64,000 bases of DNA from Paraburkholderia rhizosphaerae (GTDB lineage Bacteria > Pseudomonadota > Gammaproteobacteria > Burkholderiales > Burkholderiaceae), in the NCBI RefSeq assembly GCF_004366595.1, contig NZ_SORE01000002.1:365886-429885 (forward strand). The letters run 5' to 3'. Position 1 is the stretch's first letter, and each line of letters begins with the position of its first letter. The notes beneath the pieces are model-generated. The model was not told the origin of the DNA and searched no databases. It was given only the letters and a program-made list of their open reading frames with translations. Positions 43,858-52,702 of this stretch are shown here, piece by piece. Position numbers and translations under genes: made by a program.

Positions 43858-45512
43858 CTGCGTTCTCCTTGTTGTGCTGCCGCGCTGGCCGGCACGACCG
43901 TGAGCGTGAGGCCGTGGCGCCCGGTCACGCGCACCTGGTGACCGGCCGGTAGCGGCTCGGCGCTCTCGACCCGCCAGCGCTCGCCGCGCACGCGTGCCCA
44001 GCCGGTGACGCTGCCGCCATGCCCGTCCGGCGCGAGGCCGTCGTCGAGGATTACGCCGATGCTGCCGATCATCGCCTCCGAGCCGGTTACGACCGGCTGC
44101 CGGCGCGCGCGCAGCGCGACGCTCGATACGGTGAACACGAACAGCGCGCCGAACAGCGTGACGCCCGCGATCATCGGCAACGGAATGCCGAAGCCGGGCA
44201 CATCGGTATCGATCAGCATCAGCGCGCCGATCGCAAACGCAATCACGCCGCCGAAGCCGATCGAGCCGAACGTCGGCAAAAACGCCTCGGCGATCAGGAA
44301 TGCAAGGCCGAGAAAAATGAGGCCGAGTCCCACATAGTTGATCGGCAGCAATTGCAGTGCGAACAGACCGACCAGCAGACTGATCGTGCCGACCACGCCC
44401 GGCAGCACGAAACCCGGATTAGCGAATTCGAAGAACAGGCCGTACATGCCGATCATCAGCAAGATCAACGCCACGTTCGGATCGGTGATCACCGACAGGA
44501 AGCGGCTGCGCCAGTCCGGCTCGAGCGTCACGAGGCTCGCGTGCGAGAGCTCGAGCCGATGCTCGCCGTTCACCGTGGTGACCGTGCGGCCGTCCAGTTG
44601 TCGCAGCAGATCGGGAATATCGCGGGCGACCAGGTCGACCACCTTTTGCTCGCGCGCCTCGCTCGCCGACAGGCTGACCGCTTCGCGCACCGCGTGCTCC
44701 GCCCAGCTCGCGTTGCGGCCGCGCAGTTGCGCGAGACCGCGAATGTACGCGGACGCGTCTTGCACCTGCTTGCGGGTTTCGGTCGATTGCGTGTCGAGCG
44801 CGGGCATCGCCGCGGTGTCTGACGACGCAGCGGCAGCGGACGCGCCGGAGGCCGGGCTTTCCGGCTTGCCGCCGGCCCGGTTGTCCGGCGCGGCGCCGGG
44901 CATCGTGGGCGCCGCGCCGGGCTTCGGATTGTCCGACCCGCCCATGCCGATCTGCACCGGCGTCGCGGCGCCGAGATTAGTGCCCGGCGCCATCGCGGCG
45001 ATGTGGCTCGCATAGATGATGTAGGTTCCCGCGCTCGCCGCCCGCGCGCCGCCCGGCGCAATATACGTGGCGACGGGCACCGGCGAGCTCAGAATCGCCT
45101 TGATGATTTGCCGCATCGACGTATCGAGGCCACCGGGCGTATCGAGTTCCAGCACGGCTAGCGTCGCGCGGTCGTGCGCGGCTCGCGCGAGGCCACGCAC
45201 GATGAAGTCGGCGCTGGCAGGGCCAATTGCGCCGTTGACTGGAATGATGATCACCCGAGCGAGCGGCGCAGCGGACGGGGCGCTCGCCGCATTCACTGCC
45301 AGCGCGACGCGCGGGCCGACGCTGGGCCAGCCGCCGCTCGCCCATGCCGCGAAGAAAGCGGTTATCAGCAGCGCTAGCCGCAGCGAGCGCAGACACGGGT
45401 TGCGCAGGGTCCGATGTATCGGCGCGCCCGCCGTCGTTGCTACGCAACATGCGGCGCGGCGCCGGGGCGGCGGGCGGGGTTGCCGGTACGGGAGAAGCGG
45501 GTAGATTCTCAT
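43854..45512 (-). CDS. NfeD-family membrane serine protease
   Basis: A protein of up to 552 aa. A basic N-terminus and a hydrophobic segment lead to a ClpP-like domain ([25 protein letters not shown], nucleophile Ser in [12 protein letters not shown]). A Gly/Pro/Ala-rich insert at about 210-270 interrupts it. Then come several membrane helices ([20 protein letters not shown] onwards) and a C-terminal OB-fold NfeD domain ([15 protein letters not shown]). It partners the downstream slipin in membrane quality control. The N-terminal 70 residues are proline/arginine-rich, so the true start may be further in than 45512. Confidence 0.85.
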   Translation of the reverse strand: MRIYPLLPYRQPRPPPRRRAACCVATTAGAPIHRTLRNPCLRSLRLALLITAFFAAWASGGWPSVGPRVALAVNAASAPSAAPLARVIIIPVNGAIGPASADFIVRGLARAAHDRATLAVLELDTPGGLDTSMRQIIKAILSSPVPVATYIAPGGARAASAGTYIIYASHIAAMAPGTNLGAATPVQIGMGGSDNPKPGAAPTMPGAAPDNRAGGKPESPASGASAAAASSDTAAMPALDTQSTETRKQVQDASAYIRGLAQLRGRNASWAEHAVREAVSLSASEAREQKVVDLVARDIPDLLRQLDGRTVTTVNGEHRLELSHASLVTLEPDWRSRFLSVITDPNVALILLMIGMYGLFFEFANPGFVLPGVVGTISLLVGLFALQLLPINYVGLGLIFLGLAFLIAEAFLPTFGSIGFGGVIAFAIGALMLIDTDVPGFGIPLPMIAGVTLFGALFVFTVSSVALRARRQPVVTGSEAMIGSIGVILDDGLAPDGHGGSVTGWARVRGERWRVESAEPLPAGHQVRVTGRHGLTLTVVPASAAAQQGERR

Positions 45513-45973
45513 CGCCGACGGCCAGTGCGCCGCAGGACGGATCTCGGCGCCGGCGGCGACCGGCCTCAAAAGGAGGCCTGTTATAAAGCTTAGTCGGATT
45601 CCAGCGAATGCGTGAGACTGCCTCGGACAATGGATTTTCCGGGCACGACGACGACCTTGGCGTCCGCCTGCGGCCGTTTTTGACCGCTTGCGACTGCCGG
45701 TGACCACTCGATAGCCGTGCGCGGATCGCCATCGCACGGCGTGCCGCGATCGCGAGGCTGCTCAGCCCACCGGGTTCAGTCGGCTATAGGCGTGTCCCCG
45801 CATCGCCATGCGATCGCGCAACGCAGTGCGCATGCTGTTGCACGCGCAAGCACCGTCGTGACCGGGCGCGTCCGGTTGGCCGTCTAAGGTCAAACAGCGG
45901 TTATCGCGACCCGCATTTCAGTGCAGAATGACCCGCCAATAGAGCGCATCCGCGCCGACCGTGGAGACGATCG
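45513..45973. other. Divergent intergenic region, NfeD / acyl-CoA synthetase
   Basis: About 460 bp between divergent starts, holding both promoters. No small gene or RNA was recognised. A TATAAAG-like stretch near 45581 may belong to the NfeD promoter, but this is weak. Confidence 0.35.
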
Positions 45974-47665
45974 ATGCCAGCAGCCGACGGCTTTATCGAA
46001 GCACGTGACCTGTTGTTGCGCTATCGCACCGACTACGAACGCGCGTATCGCGAGTTCAAGTGGCCGGTGCTCGGGGAATTCAACTGGGCGCTCGACTATT
46101 TCGACGTGATCGCGCGCGGTAACGACAGTCCGGCGCTATGGATCGTCGACGACACAGATGGCGACGGCCTCAGGCTTTCGTATGCGCAGATGGCTGAGCG
46201 CTCGAACCGGATGGCTAACTTCCTGAGCGGGCTGGGTGTGAGCCGCGGCGACCGGCTGCTGCTGATGCTGCCGAACCGCGCGGAGCTGTGGGACGTGATG
46301 CTGGCCGCGATGAAGCTCGGCGCGATCGTGTTGCCGGCGACCACCCAGCTATCCGCGGACGACGTGCGCGATCGCGTGCAGCTAGGAGGCGCGAACGTCG
46401 CGATCGTCGACAGTACGGAACTCGCGAAGTTCGATGCGCTCGGCACGCGGCTCACGCGCATTTCGGTCGGTGCACCGCGCGACGGCTGGACCGATATCGC
46501 GGCCGCGTACGACGCATCGCCGTCATTTACTCCCGATGGCCCGACACGAGCGGCCGACCCGATGCTGCTGTATTTCACGTCCGGCACGATATCGAAACCC
46601 AAGCTCGTCGAGCATACGCATCAGAGCTATCCGGTCGGCCATCTGTCGACGATGTACTGGATCGGGCTGCAACCCGGCGACATTCATTGGAACATCAGTT
46701 CGCCTGGCTGGGCGAAGCACGCATGGAGCTGTTTTTTTGCGCCGTGGAATGCGCACGCATGCGTGTTCGTCTACAACTTCGCGCGCTTTGTGCCGAAAGA
46801 CACGCTGCGCACGCTGGTGCGCTGCAACGTCACGACCTTGTGCGCGCCGCCCACGGTCTGGCGGATGCTGGTCCAGGAGCCGTTGGCGTCGTATCCGGTA
46901 AAACTGCGCGAGATTGTCGGCGCGGGCGAGCCGCTCAATCCGGAGATCATCGAGCGCGTGCGCCACGCATGGAATATCACGATCCGCGATGGCTACGGTC
47001 AGACCGAAACCACCTGCCAGGTCGGCAATTCGCCTGGACAACCGGTGGTGCCCGGCTCGATGGGGCGGCCGCTGCCGGGCTACCAGGTCGAACTGGTCGA
47101 TATGGACGACCAGCCCGTCAACGAAGGCGAAATCGCGCTGCCGCTCGCGCAGCGTCCGCTCGGCCTGATGACCGGTTACGCAAACAACGGGACGGCGACC
47201 GCGCACGCAATGCGCAACGGCTATTACCACACGTCAGATGTCGCGCTACGGCGTGACGACGGCTACCTCGTCTACGTCGGGCGCTCCGACGACGTATTCA
47301 AATCGTCCGATTACCGGTTAAGTCCGTTTGAGATCGAGAGCGTGCTGATCGAGCATGAGGCGATCGCCGAAGCGGCAGTCGTACCGAGCCCGGACGCGTT
47401 GCGCTTCTCCGTGCCGAAGGCGTTTGTCACCGTGCGTCAGGGCTTCGATGCGAGCCCGGAAGTGGCACACGACGTATTCCGCTTCGCGCGCGAAAAGCTC
47501 GCGCCGTACAAGCGGATTCGCCGTCTGCAGTTCTGCGAACTGCCGAAGACGATTTCCGGGAAGATCCGCCGCGTCGAACTGCGGCGCCGCGAGCTCGATC
47601 GCACGGGCGAGCCAGCGCGCCTGCCCGGCGAGTATTGGGAGGAAGACTTTCCCGACTTGCGCTGA
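45974..47665 (+). CDS. AMP-forming acyl-CoA synthetase (medium-chain ACSM type)
   Basis: A 563-aa adenylate-forming enzyme that activates a carboxylic acid to its CoA thioester. Seen: P-loop-like LLYFTSGTISKPK (Ile-Ser where most have Thr-Gly), the adenine site GYGQTET, the hinge YHTSDVALRRDDGYLVYVGR and the C-terminal catalytic Lys in PKTISGKIRR. Substrate is unclear; medium or branched short-chain acids are likely for this ACSM-like shape. The 3-hydroxyisobutyrate dehydrogenase gene follows after 64 bp, suggesting a shared catabolic role. Confidence 0.85.
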   Translation: MPAADGFIEARDLLLRYRTDYERAYREFKWPVLGEFNWALDYFDVIARGNDSPALWIVDDTDGDGLRLSYAQMAERSNRMANFLSGLGVSRGDRLLLMLPNRAELWDVMLAAMKLGAIVLPATTQLSADDVRDRVQLGGANVAIVDSTELAKFDALGTRLTRISVGAPRDGWTDIAAAYDASPSFTPDGPTRAADPMLLYFTSGTISKPKLVEHTHQSYPVGHLSTMYWIGLQPGDIHWNISSPGWAKHAWSCFFAPWNAHACVFVYNFARFVPKDTLRTLVRCNVTTLCAPPTVWRMLVQEPLASYPVKLREIVGAGEPLNPEIIERVRHAWNITIRDGYGQTETTCQVGNSPGQPVVPGSMGRPLPGYQVELVDMDDQPVNEGEIALPLAQRPLGLMTGYANNGTATAHAMRNGYYHTSDVALRRDDGYLVYVGRSDDVFKSSDYRLSPFEIESVLIEHEAIAEAAVVPSPDALRFSVPKAFVTVRQGFDASPEVAHDVFRFAREKLAPYKRIRRLQFCELPKTISGKIRRVELRRRELDRTGEPARLPGEYWEEDFPDLR

Positions 47666-47729
47666 CTGGCGCTGCAACATGTGACGTACCGGTAAAAAAC
47701 CGACCGCACGCTGATACGGAGACAACTCG

Positions 47730-48626
47730 ATGAAAATCGGTTTCGTAGGACTCGGCAATATGGGCGCGCCAATGGCGCGCAATCTGCTCAAGGCTGGGCA
47801 CGCACTGCAAGTGTTCGATGTCAGCGCAGCGGCGGTGCAGGCGCTCGCGGAAGCGGGCGCGGTGCCGGCCGCGTCGCCGAAAGCGGCGGCCACCGCCGCC
47901 GAATGCGTGATCACGATGCTGCCTGCCGCCGCGCACGTGCGCAGCGTGCTAACTGGCGACGACGGGGTACTTGCCGGCGTCGCGCAAGGCGTGACGATCG
48001 TCGATTCGAGCACGATCGACCCGGCCAGCGTCAAAGCGTTCGCGGAACTCGCGCAACGGCAACGTAACGCATTCGTCGATGCGCCGGTGTCCGGCGGTAC
48101 AGGCGGTGCGGTGGCGGGGACGCTGACCTTCATGGTCGGTGGCAGTACCGACGCGTACGAACACGTGAAACCGGTGTTGTCCGCGATGGGGCGCAATATC
48201 GTGCATTGCGGCGACACCGGCACCGGTCAGGTCGCGAAAATCTGTAATAACCTCGTGCTCGGCGTCACGATGGCGGGCGTCGCGGAAGGGATGGCGCTCG
48301 GGGAAGCGCTCGGCATCGATCCGAAGGTGCTGGCGAGCATCATGAACACGTCGACGGGGCGATGCTGGAGCTCGGATACGTATAACCCGTTTCCCGGCGT
48401 GATCGATACCGCACCGTCGTCGCGTGGCTATACCGGTGGCTTCGGCACGGATCTGATGCTCAAGGATATCGGCCTTGCGACCGACGCCGCGAAGTCGGTG
48501 CGGCAGCCGGTCTTCGTTGGCGCGCTCGCACAGCAGCTATATCAGGCGATGAGCACGAACGGCGCGGGCAAGCTCGACTTTTCGGCAGTGATCAAACTGT
48601 ATCGGCGCGATGCGGATGAAGCGTGA
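47730..48626 (+). CDS. mmsB: 3-hydroxyisobutyrate dehydrogenase family enzyme
   Basis: A 298-aa beta-hydroxyacid dehydrogenase. The NAD-binding KIGFVGLGNMGAPMARNL is at the N-terminus, substrate-binding DAPVSGGTGGAVAGTLTFMV near 115, and the catalytic Lys in GQVAKICNN near 170. The later STGRCWSSDTYNP fits 3-hydroxyisobutyrate dehydrogenase (MmsB) rather than tartronate semialdehyde reductase. It acts in valine catabolism. GGAG precedes the ATG. Confidence 0.87.
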   Translation: MKIGFVGLGNMGAPMARNLLKAGHALQVFDVSAAAVQALAEAGAVPAASPKAAATAAECVITMLPAAAHVRSVLTGDDGVLAGVAQGVTIVDSSTIDPASVKAFAELAQRQRNAFVDAPVSGGTGGAVAGTLTFMVGGSTDAYEHVKPVLSAMGRNIVHCGDTGTGQVAKICNNLVLGVTMAGVAEGMALGEALGIDPKVLASIMNTSTGRCWSSDTYNPFPGVIDTAPSSRGYTGGFGTDLMLKDIGLATDAAKSVRQPVFVGALAQQLYQAMSTNGAGKLDFSAVIKLYRRDADEA

Positions 48627-48722
48627 TCGACGAGGACCGGAATGAATGATTGACCCGCGCTTGTTCACCGATGCCGGCGGGCGAGCGCGCGGCATTCGGA
48701 ACGCGTCAAATGCATCGATGCG

Positions 48723-50102
48723 TTACGGCACCAGCCACAGCGACAACGCGTAGATCACCAGCGATACGACAAAGGTCACCGCGGTGTATCCCATCACACG
48801 CTGAATGCGAATGCCGGCAATCGCAACGACCGGCACTGCCCAGAACGGCTGCAGCATGTTCGACACATTCTCCGCCATCGCGACACCCATTGCGGTGCGT
48901 GCGACTGGTGCATGCAGACTCAACGCGGCGGGCAGCACGAAGGGGCCTTGCACTGCCCAGTGTCCGCCTGCGCTGGGAATCAGCAGCGTGATGATTAGCG
49001 AACTCAGATAGCTCCAAAGCGCGAGCGTCGCGGGCGTCGATACGACCACGAAGGTCTTCGCGATGACCGACGCGAGCCCGGTGCCGCTCATGATTCCCAT
49101 CACGCCGCCATACATCGGGTATTGCAGCAGCATCGAACCGGTCTGCCGCGCCGCGCGGCGAATCGCATCCGCGTAGGCAATCGGTGTACGCTGCAGCGCG
49201 AGCCCGGCGAGCAGGAAGATCAGGATCGTCGTATTGATATCGAGCTCGAACCCTTTCTGATGCCACTGGATCGCGAGATAGCCGATGCCCATCGCGAGCA
49301 GCAGCAGCGTGCCGAGCATCGATTGCTCGAGGCGCGCGGCGAGCGAGCCGTCGCCCGCGCTGCGTGCGTGCGGATCGTCGGCGGGCGCGGCGGGTGCTTC
49401 GCGCAGCGGCGTGATCGCCGCATTGCGCGGATGCATCTTGATGAAGATGAACGTCATCACGACAACCACGGCAATCGTCGGCACAAACACGAACGGTGCG
49501 AACACCGTCTGCGTCAGCGGGATCACCTGGCCCGTCGCTTTCTCGACCAGGTTCAGTGCATTGCCGTGAGATGCCTGCGACAGCGCAATCGAGCTCGACA
49601 GCCCGCTATTGCAGATGGACCACGCGGAATAACTGCCCGCGACGAGCCACGCGAAATCGACATTGACCCGTTTGGCGATCTCGCGCGCGAGCAACGCGCC
49701 GACCACCAGCCCCAGTCCCCAGTTCAGCCACGCCGCGACTGCAACGATCGGAAATACAACGAGCGCTGCTTTGGTCGGCGTCTGCACGCGCGACGCGAGC
49801 GCACGCAATGCGCGCTGCACGACCGGCGCATCGGCGATCGCAAAGCCGGTGGCGAGAATCAGGATCATCTGCAGTGCAAAGCCGAGAATGCCGAATGCGC
49901 CGCCGTACCACGCGCTGAGAATGTGCGGAATGTCGGCCTTCGGTGCGAACAGCATCGACAGTACGATCACGACCACCGTGAGACCGATCGATAGCACGAA
50001 CGGGTCCGGCATCACACGCTCGAATAGATAGACGAGCGCGCTTACGATATCTCGTCGTTTTGGTTGCAATACATTTTCAGTGTCGGGGTGTCTCCCGTTC
50101 AT
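48723..50102 (-). CDS. atoE: AtoE-type short-chain fatty acid transporter
   Basis: A 459-aa membrane protein with about 12 helices. Family signatures include LVYLFERVMPDPFVLSIGL, LNWGLGLVVGALLAREIAK, YSAWSICNSGLSSSIALS and SSLIITLLIPSAGGHWAVQG. It imports short-chain fatty acids such as acetoacetate or butyrate. The ATG at 50102 gives the family N-terminus. It converges on mmsB, and the nearby acyl-CoA synthetase could activate its substrates. Confidence 0.88.
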   Translation of the reverse strand: MNGRHPDTENVLQPKRRDIVSALVYLFERVMPDPFVLSIGLTVVVIVLSMLFAPKADIPHILSAWYGGAFGILGFALQMILILATGFAIADAPVVQRALRALASRVQTPTKAALVVFPIVAVAAWLNWGLGLVVGALLAREIAKRVNVDFAWLVAGSYSAWSICNSGLSSSIALSQASHGNALNLVEKATGQVIPLTQTVFAPFVFVPTIAVVVVMTFIFIKMHPRNAAITPLREAPAAPADDPHARSAGDGSLAARLEQSMLGTLLLLAMGIGYLAIQWHQKGFELDINTTILIFLLAGLALQRTPIAYADAIRRAARQTGSMLLQYPMYGGVMGIMSGTGLASVIAKTFVVVSTPATLALWSYLSSLIITLLIPSAGGHWAVQGPFVLPAALSLHAPVARTAMGVAMAENVSNMLQPFWAVPVVAIAGIRIQRVMGYTAVTFVVSLVIYALSLWLVP

Positions 50103-50502
50103 CGTCTCTCTCTCGTGCTCACGGTTTAAGCGGCGGCGGCGATGGTGTGCGAGCCTTCGGTTTGAAAGCTTTTGCACTGACGCGCCGCGTCGGCGTGGGC
50201 ACGAAACATACCGGAATTTTTCGATACGTGCTATCTGGTCCGCATACCCGGCATGTGCTCTGGGGACGACTGAACGGTAGGAAAGCTATGTTTTGCGGGG
50301 ATAGGTTCGGATCGTTCGTCGCGCGCATTCGAATGGTGCCGCCGTCGCGTCTGGAGCACCGTGCAAACGGGAAACTTCGCTAACCAAACAGCAACGTCAA
50401 TGCACCGATCTCGCGTACGCTCGCAGTGGCGAATCGGGGCCGGAAGCGGACGAACGCGATCGGTTGTGCGAGCCCGACGACACAGGAGACGATCAGACTA
50501 AT
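50103..50502. other. Divergent intergenic region, AtoE / OmpR-type regulator
   Basis: About 400 bp between divergent starts. An AGGAGA element lies 13 bases before the regulator ATG. No gene, hairpin or RNA was recognised. Confidence 0.35.
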
Positions 50503-51180
50503 ATGTTCCGAGTCCTTACGATAGAAGACGACGAGACCGCCGCGGCCACGGTTGTCAACGAGCTTGGCCGAAGAGGCATTTCCGTGCATTGGGTCGATAA
50601 TGGCAAGGAGGGACTGGTCAGTGCGCTTGCCGACGATTACGACGTTATCACCCTCGACCGGATGCTGCCGGGCGTGGACGGTCTGACTATTCTCACGACG
50701 ATGCGCAGAGTCGGTGTGACGACGCCGGTGCTGATGTTAAGCGCGCTCGGCGATATCGATGATCGTGTGCGAGGCCTGCGTGCCGGCGGCGACGACTATC
50801 TGACCAAGCCGTGCGATCCCGAAGAAATGGCGGCCCGGCTCGAAGCGCTGGTGCGCAGACGCCAGGCGCCGGCTCAGCCGACGGAGGCTGTGCTGTCGGT
50901 TGGGTCGATCGAACTCGACCTGATTGCGCACAAGGCGCGCCGCGACGGCGAAGAAATCGCGCTGTTGCCGACTGAGTACCGGGTGCTCGAATACATGATG
51001 CGTCATGCTGGCTGCACGGTTACGCGCACGATGCTGTTCGAGGCGGTATGGGGTTATCACTTCGATCCGGGCACCAATCTGGTTGACGTGCATATGGGCC
51101 GCCTGCGCAAGAAGATCGATCCGCCCGGCGCGCAACCGCTGATCCGGACGGTGCGCGGGTCCGGTTACATATTCGGCTAG
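50503..51180 (+). CDS. OmpR/PhoB-type response regulator without an adjacent kinase
   Basis: A 225-aa regulator. Receiver: FRVLTIEDDETAAATVV (acidic pair), phosphoacceptor Asp in DVITLDRMLPG, Lys in DDYLTKPCDPEE. Winged-helix DNA-binding domain: LLPTEYRVLEYMMRHAG and VDVHMGRLRKKIDPPG. It resembles copper- or envelope-stress regulators. Downstream sequence to the DUF4148 gene shows no histidine kinase, which would normally follow in the same operon. Targets unknown. Confidence 0.88.
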   Translation: MFRVLTIEDDETAAATVVNELGRRGISVHWVDNGKEGLVSALADDYDVITLDRMLPGVDGLTILTTMRRVGVTTPVLMLSALGDIDDRVRGLRAGGDDYLTKPCDPEEMAARLEALVRRRQAPAQPTEAVLSVGSIELDLIAHKARRDGEEIALLPTEYRVLEYMMRHAGCTVTRTMLFEAVWGYHFDPGTNLVDVHMGRLRKKIDPPGAQPLIRTVRGSGYIFG

Positions 51181-51326
51181 GAGACGACGCTGGGTATACG
51201 TCACGACGGCGGTGTTGCGCGGCTGTTTCGACGGAAGCCCGCGACTGTTCTACTCGCGCTGGCGGGAAAACGATGCCAGTCGCGCGGCAACTGCGGGATT
51301 CACGTTGCCGCGCCCGGGTCTCGCGC

Positions 51327-51599
51327 TCAACCGTGCGAGTACAACTGCTGATTCAGATACTGATATTGCCCGTCCTTTTCCGCGTGGACGAGATCCTGAT
51401 AGACCTGGGCGCGCGTCAGGCCCTGCACCGGCTTGCCGTACGGCGGTACCCATTGGCCGGCTTGCGAAAGGGAGGTCGATGGATCCGCAGGCGCGGTGTT
51501 TGCGACGGAGTTCGTGCTGGCAGTAGCGACGCTCTGAGCGAAGACGGGGCTGCACAGGGTGGCGCCGGCAACGGCGAAGGCGATGAGTGCGAGTTTCAT
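51327..51599 (-). CDS. DUF4148-family secreted small protein, copy 2
   Basis: A 90-aa protein. A signal peptide (MKLALIAFAVAGATLCSPVFAQ) is followed by a Thr/Ser/Ala linker and the core GLTRAQVYQDLVHAEKDGQY typical of DUF4148. The ATG at 51599 is chosen for the signal peptide. It is convergent with the response regulator and divergent from copy 3. Confidence 0.82.
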   Translation of the reverse strand: MKLALIAFAVAGATLCSPVFAQSVATASTNSVANTAPADPSTSLSQAGQWVPPYGKPVQGLTRAQVYQDLVHAEKDGQYQYLNQQLYSHG

Positions 51600-51894
51600 A
51601 TTGGCATTCCTAATCGGGTTAACAGAGGGACCGGTCGTCGACATGAGCAGGGGTTATCTGCATCGACGAGTTCAGTGTAAGAAGGACGCCCTAGCGAATC
51701 CGTCATGCAACAATGAAAGAAATTTCATCTATTGGGCGCAATGGCTCGGGCGGGCGGCTGGACCCATGACCGTGATGGTGACGTCGAGGCCGACGCATTG
51801 CCGCCTAACAAAAAGTTCATCCGTTTTATGGAGTTTCGATACGGCGTGTGGACCATCCTTGTGTCGTCACAATATCGCGCAAGGAGCGGATGAC

Positions 51895-52233
51895 ATGAAA
51901 CCATTCTGGATGAAAACGACGGTGGTACTTTGCGTTTTGCTCGCAAGCGGCGCGGCGTCGGCCAGCACCCGGCTGACGCCGCATGAATGCAATGACTATC
52001 CTTTCACACCGCTGAGCAAGCCGGTCACGCATGCACAATTGATGCAGGAGCTTAGCGAACTCGAATCGGTGGGTTACCAGGCGGGTGCGGGAGACGACAA
52101 CTACTATCCGTCGGAAATTCAGGAAGCGGAAGCACGACTCAGGCTGAAATACCGCGCCGACTGTCTCGGTGAGAATGTAAAGGTGCCGACGACGCCGATT
52201 ATCTACAGTGGTGGCGCGAGCGGGTTTTATTGA
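51895..52233 (+). CDS. DUF4148-family secreted small protein, copy 3
   Basis: A 112-aa protein. Signal peptide (VVLCVLLASGAASAS region, about 24 residues), then THAQLMQELSELESVGYQ and a second helix SEIQEAEARLRLKYRAD. Two cysteines flank the domain. AAGGAG lies nine bases before the ATG. Unlike copies 1 and 2 it carries an extra C-terminal Ile/Gly/Ser tail. Function unknown. Confidence 0.75.
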   Translation: MKPFWMKTTVVLCVLLASGAASASTRLTPHECNDYPFTPLSKPVTHAQLMQELSELESVGYQAGAGDDNYYPSEIQEAEARLRLKYRADCLGENVKVPTTPIIYSGGASGFY

Positions 52234-52702
52234 TGTCCCGCAGCACCCCGGCAGATGAACGGTGCCGTTTTTGCGTGTCGTGATCTATAGTGGGCGGCAC
52301 GCAAAGCGGCTACCTATCGTGTCTCAGGCGTGCGGGCCAGAGCTGGCTGCGCACGCATCGCGGCATGCGGGCCGCTAAAACCGCATCCACACCGAACGAG
52401 AAATACAGCGAGCCGTGGTTTTGCGCTCGAAATGCCTGGGCGTGACCTGCTATCTGCGTCGACGCGATCATCGAGATGAGTTTGCCCGAGCCGAACGACG
52501 CGCGACAATAGCGGGAGCGGTTCCGAAACTCCTGCGTCGATTGAATTCCCTTCCTCATGCAAGCGTTCCGGCGATCCCACGGAACGCTTGCCCTACTATT
52601 GGGTGGCTGAACGAATGCATTTGCGTACGATGACCCGGCTTGCGGAAATACGGCGGAAAGACCCGGAGGACCGCAATTGAACGACGGCGGCGCGCTCCAT
52701 CG
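52234..52702. other. Intergenic region with inverted repeat before the efflux operon end
   Basis: About 470 bp between convergent genes. It contains an 11-bp inverted repeat at 52560-52590 (listed separately). Short open frames here lack family resemblance and ribosome sites, so none is annotated. Confidence 0.4.
52560..52590. repeat. Perfect 11-bp inverted repeat
   Basis: CAAGCGTTCCG at 52560-52570 pairs with CGGAACGCTTG at 52580-52590 across a 9-base loop. No T-run follows on either strand, so it is not a classic intrinsic terminator, though its place between convergent genes fits transcript ending or 3'-end protection. Confidence 0.6.

Noticed and set aside
51181..51326. Possible truncated histidine kinase after the OmpR-type regulator
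   Set aside because: The frame after the stop gives no membrane helix, HAMP, H-box or ATPase motif.
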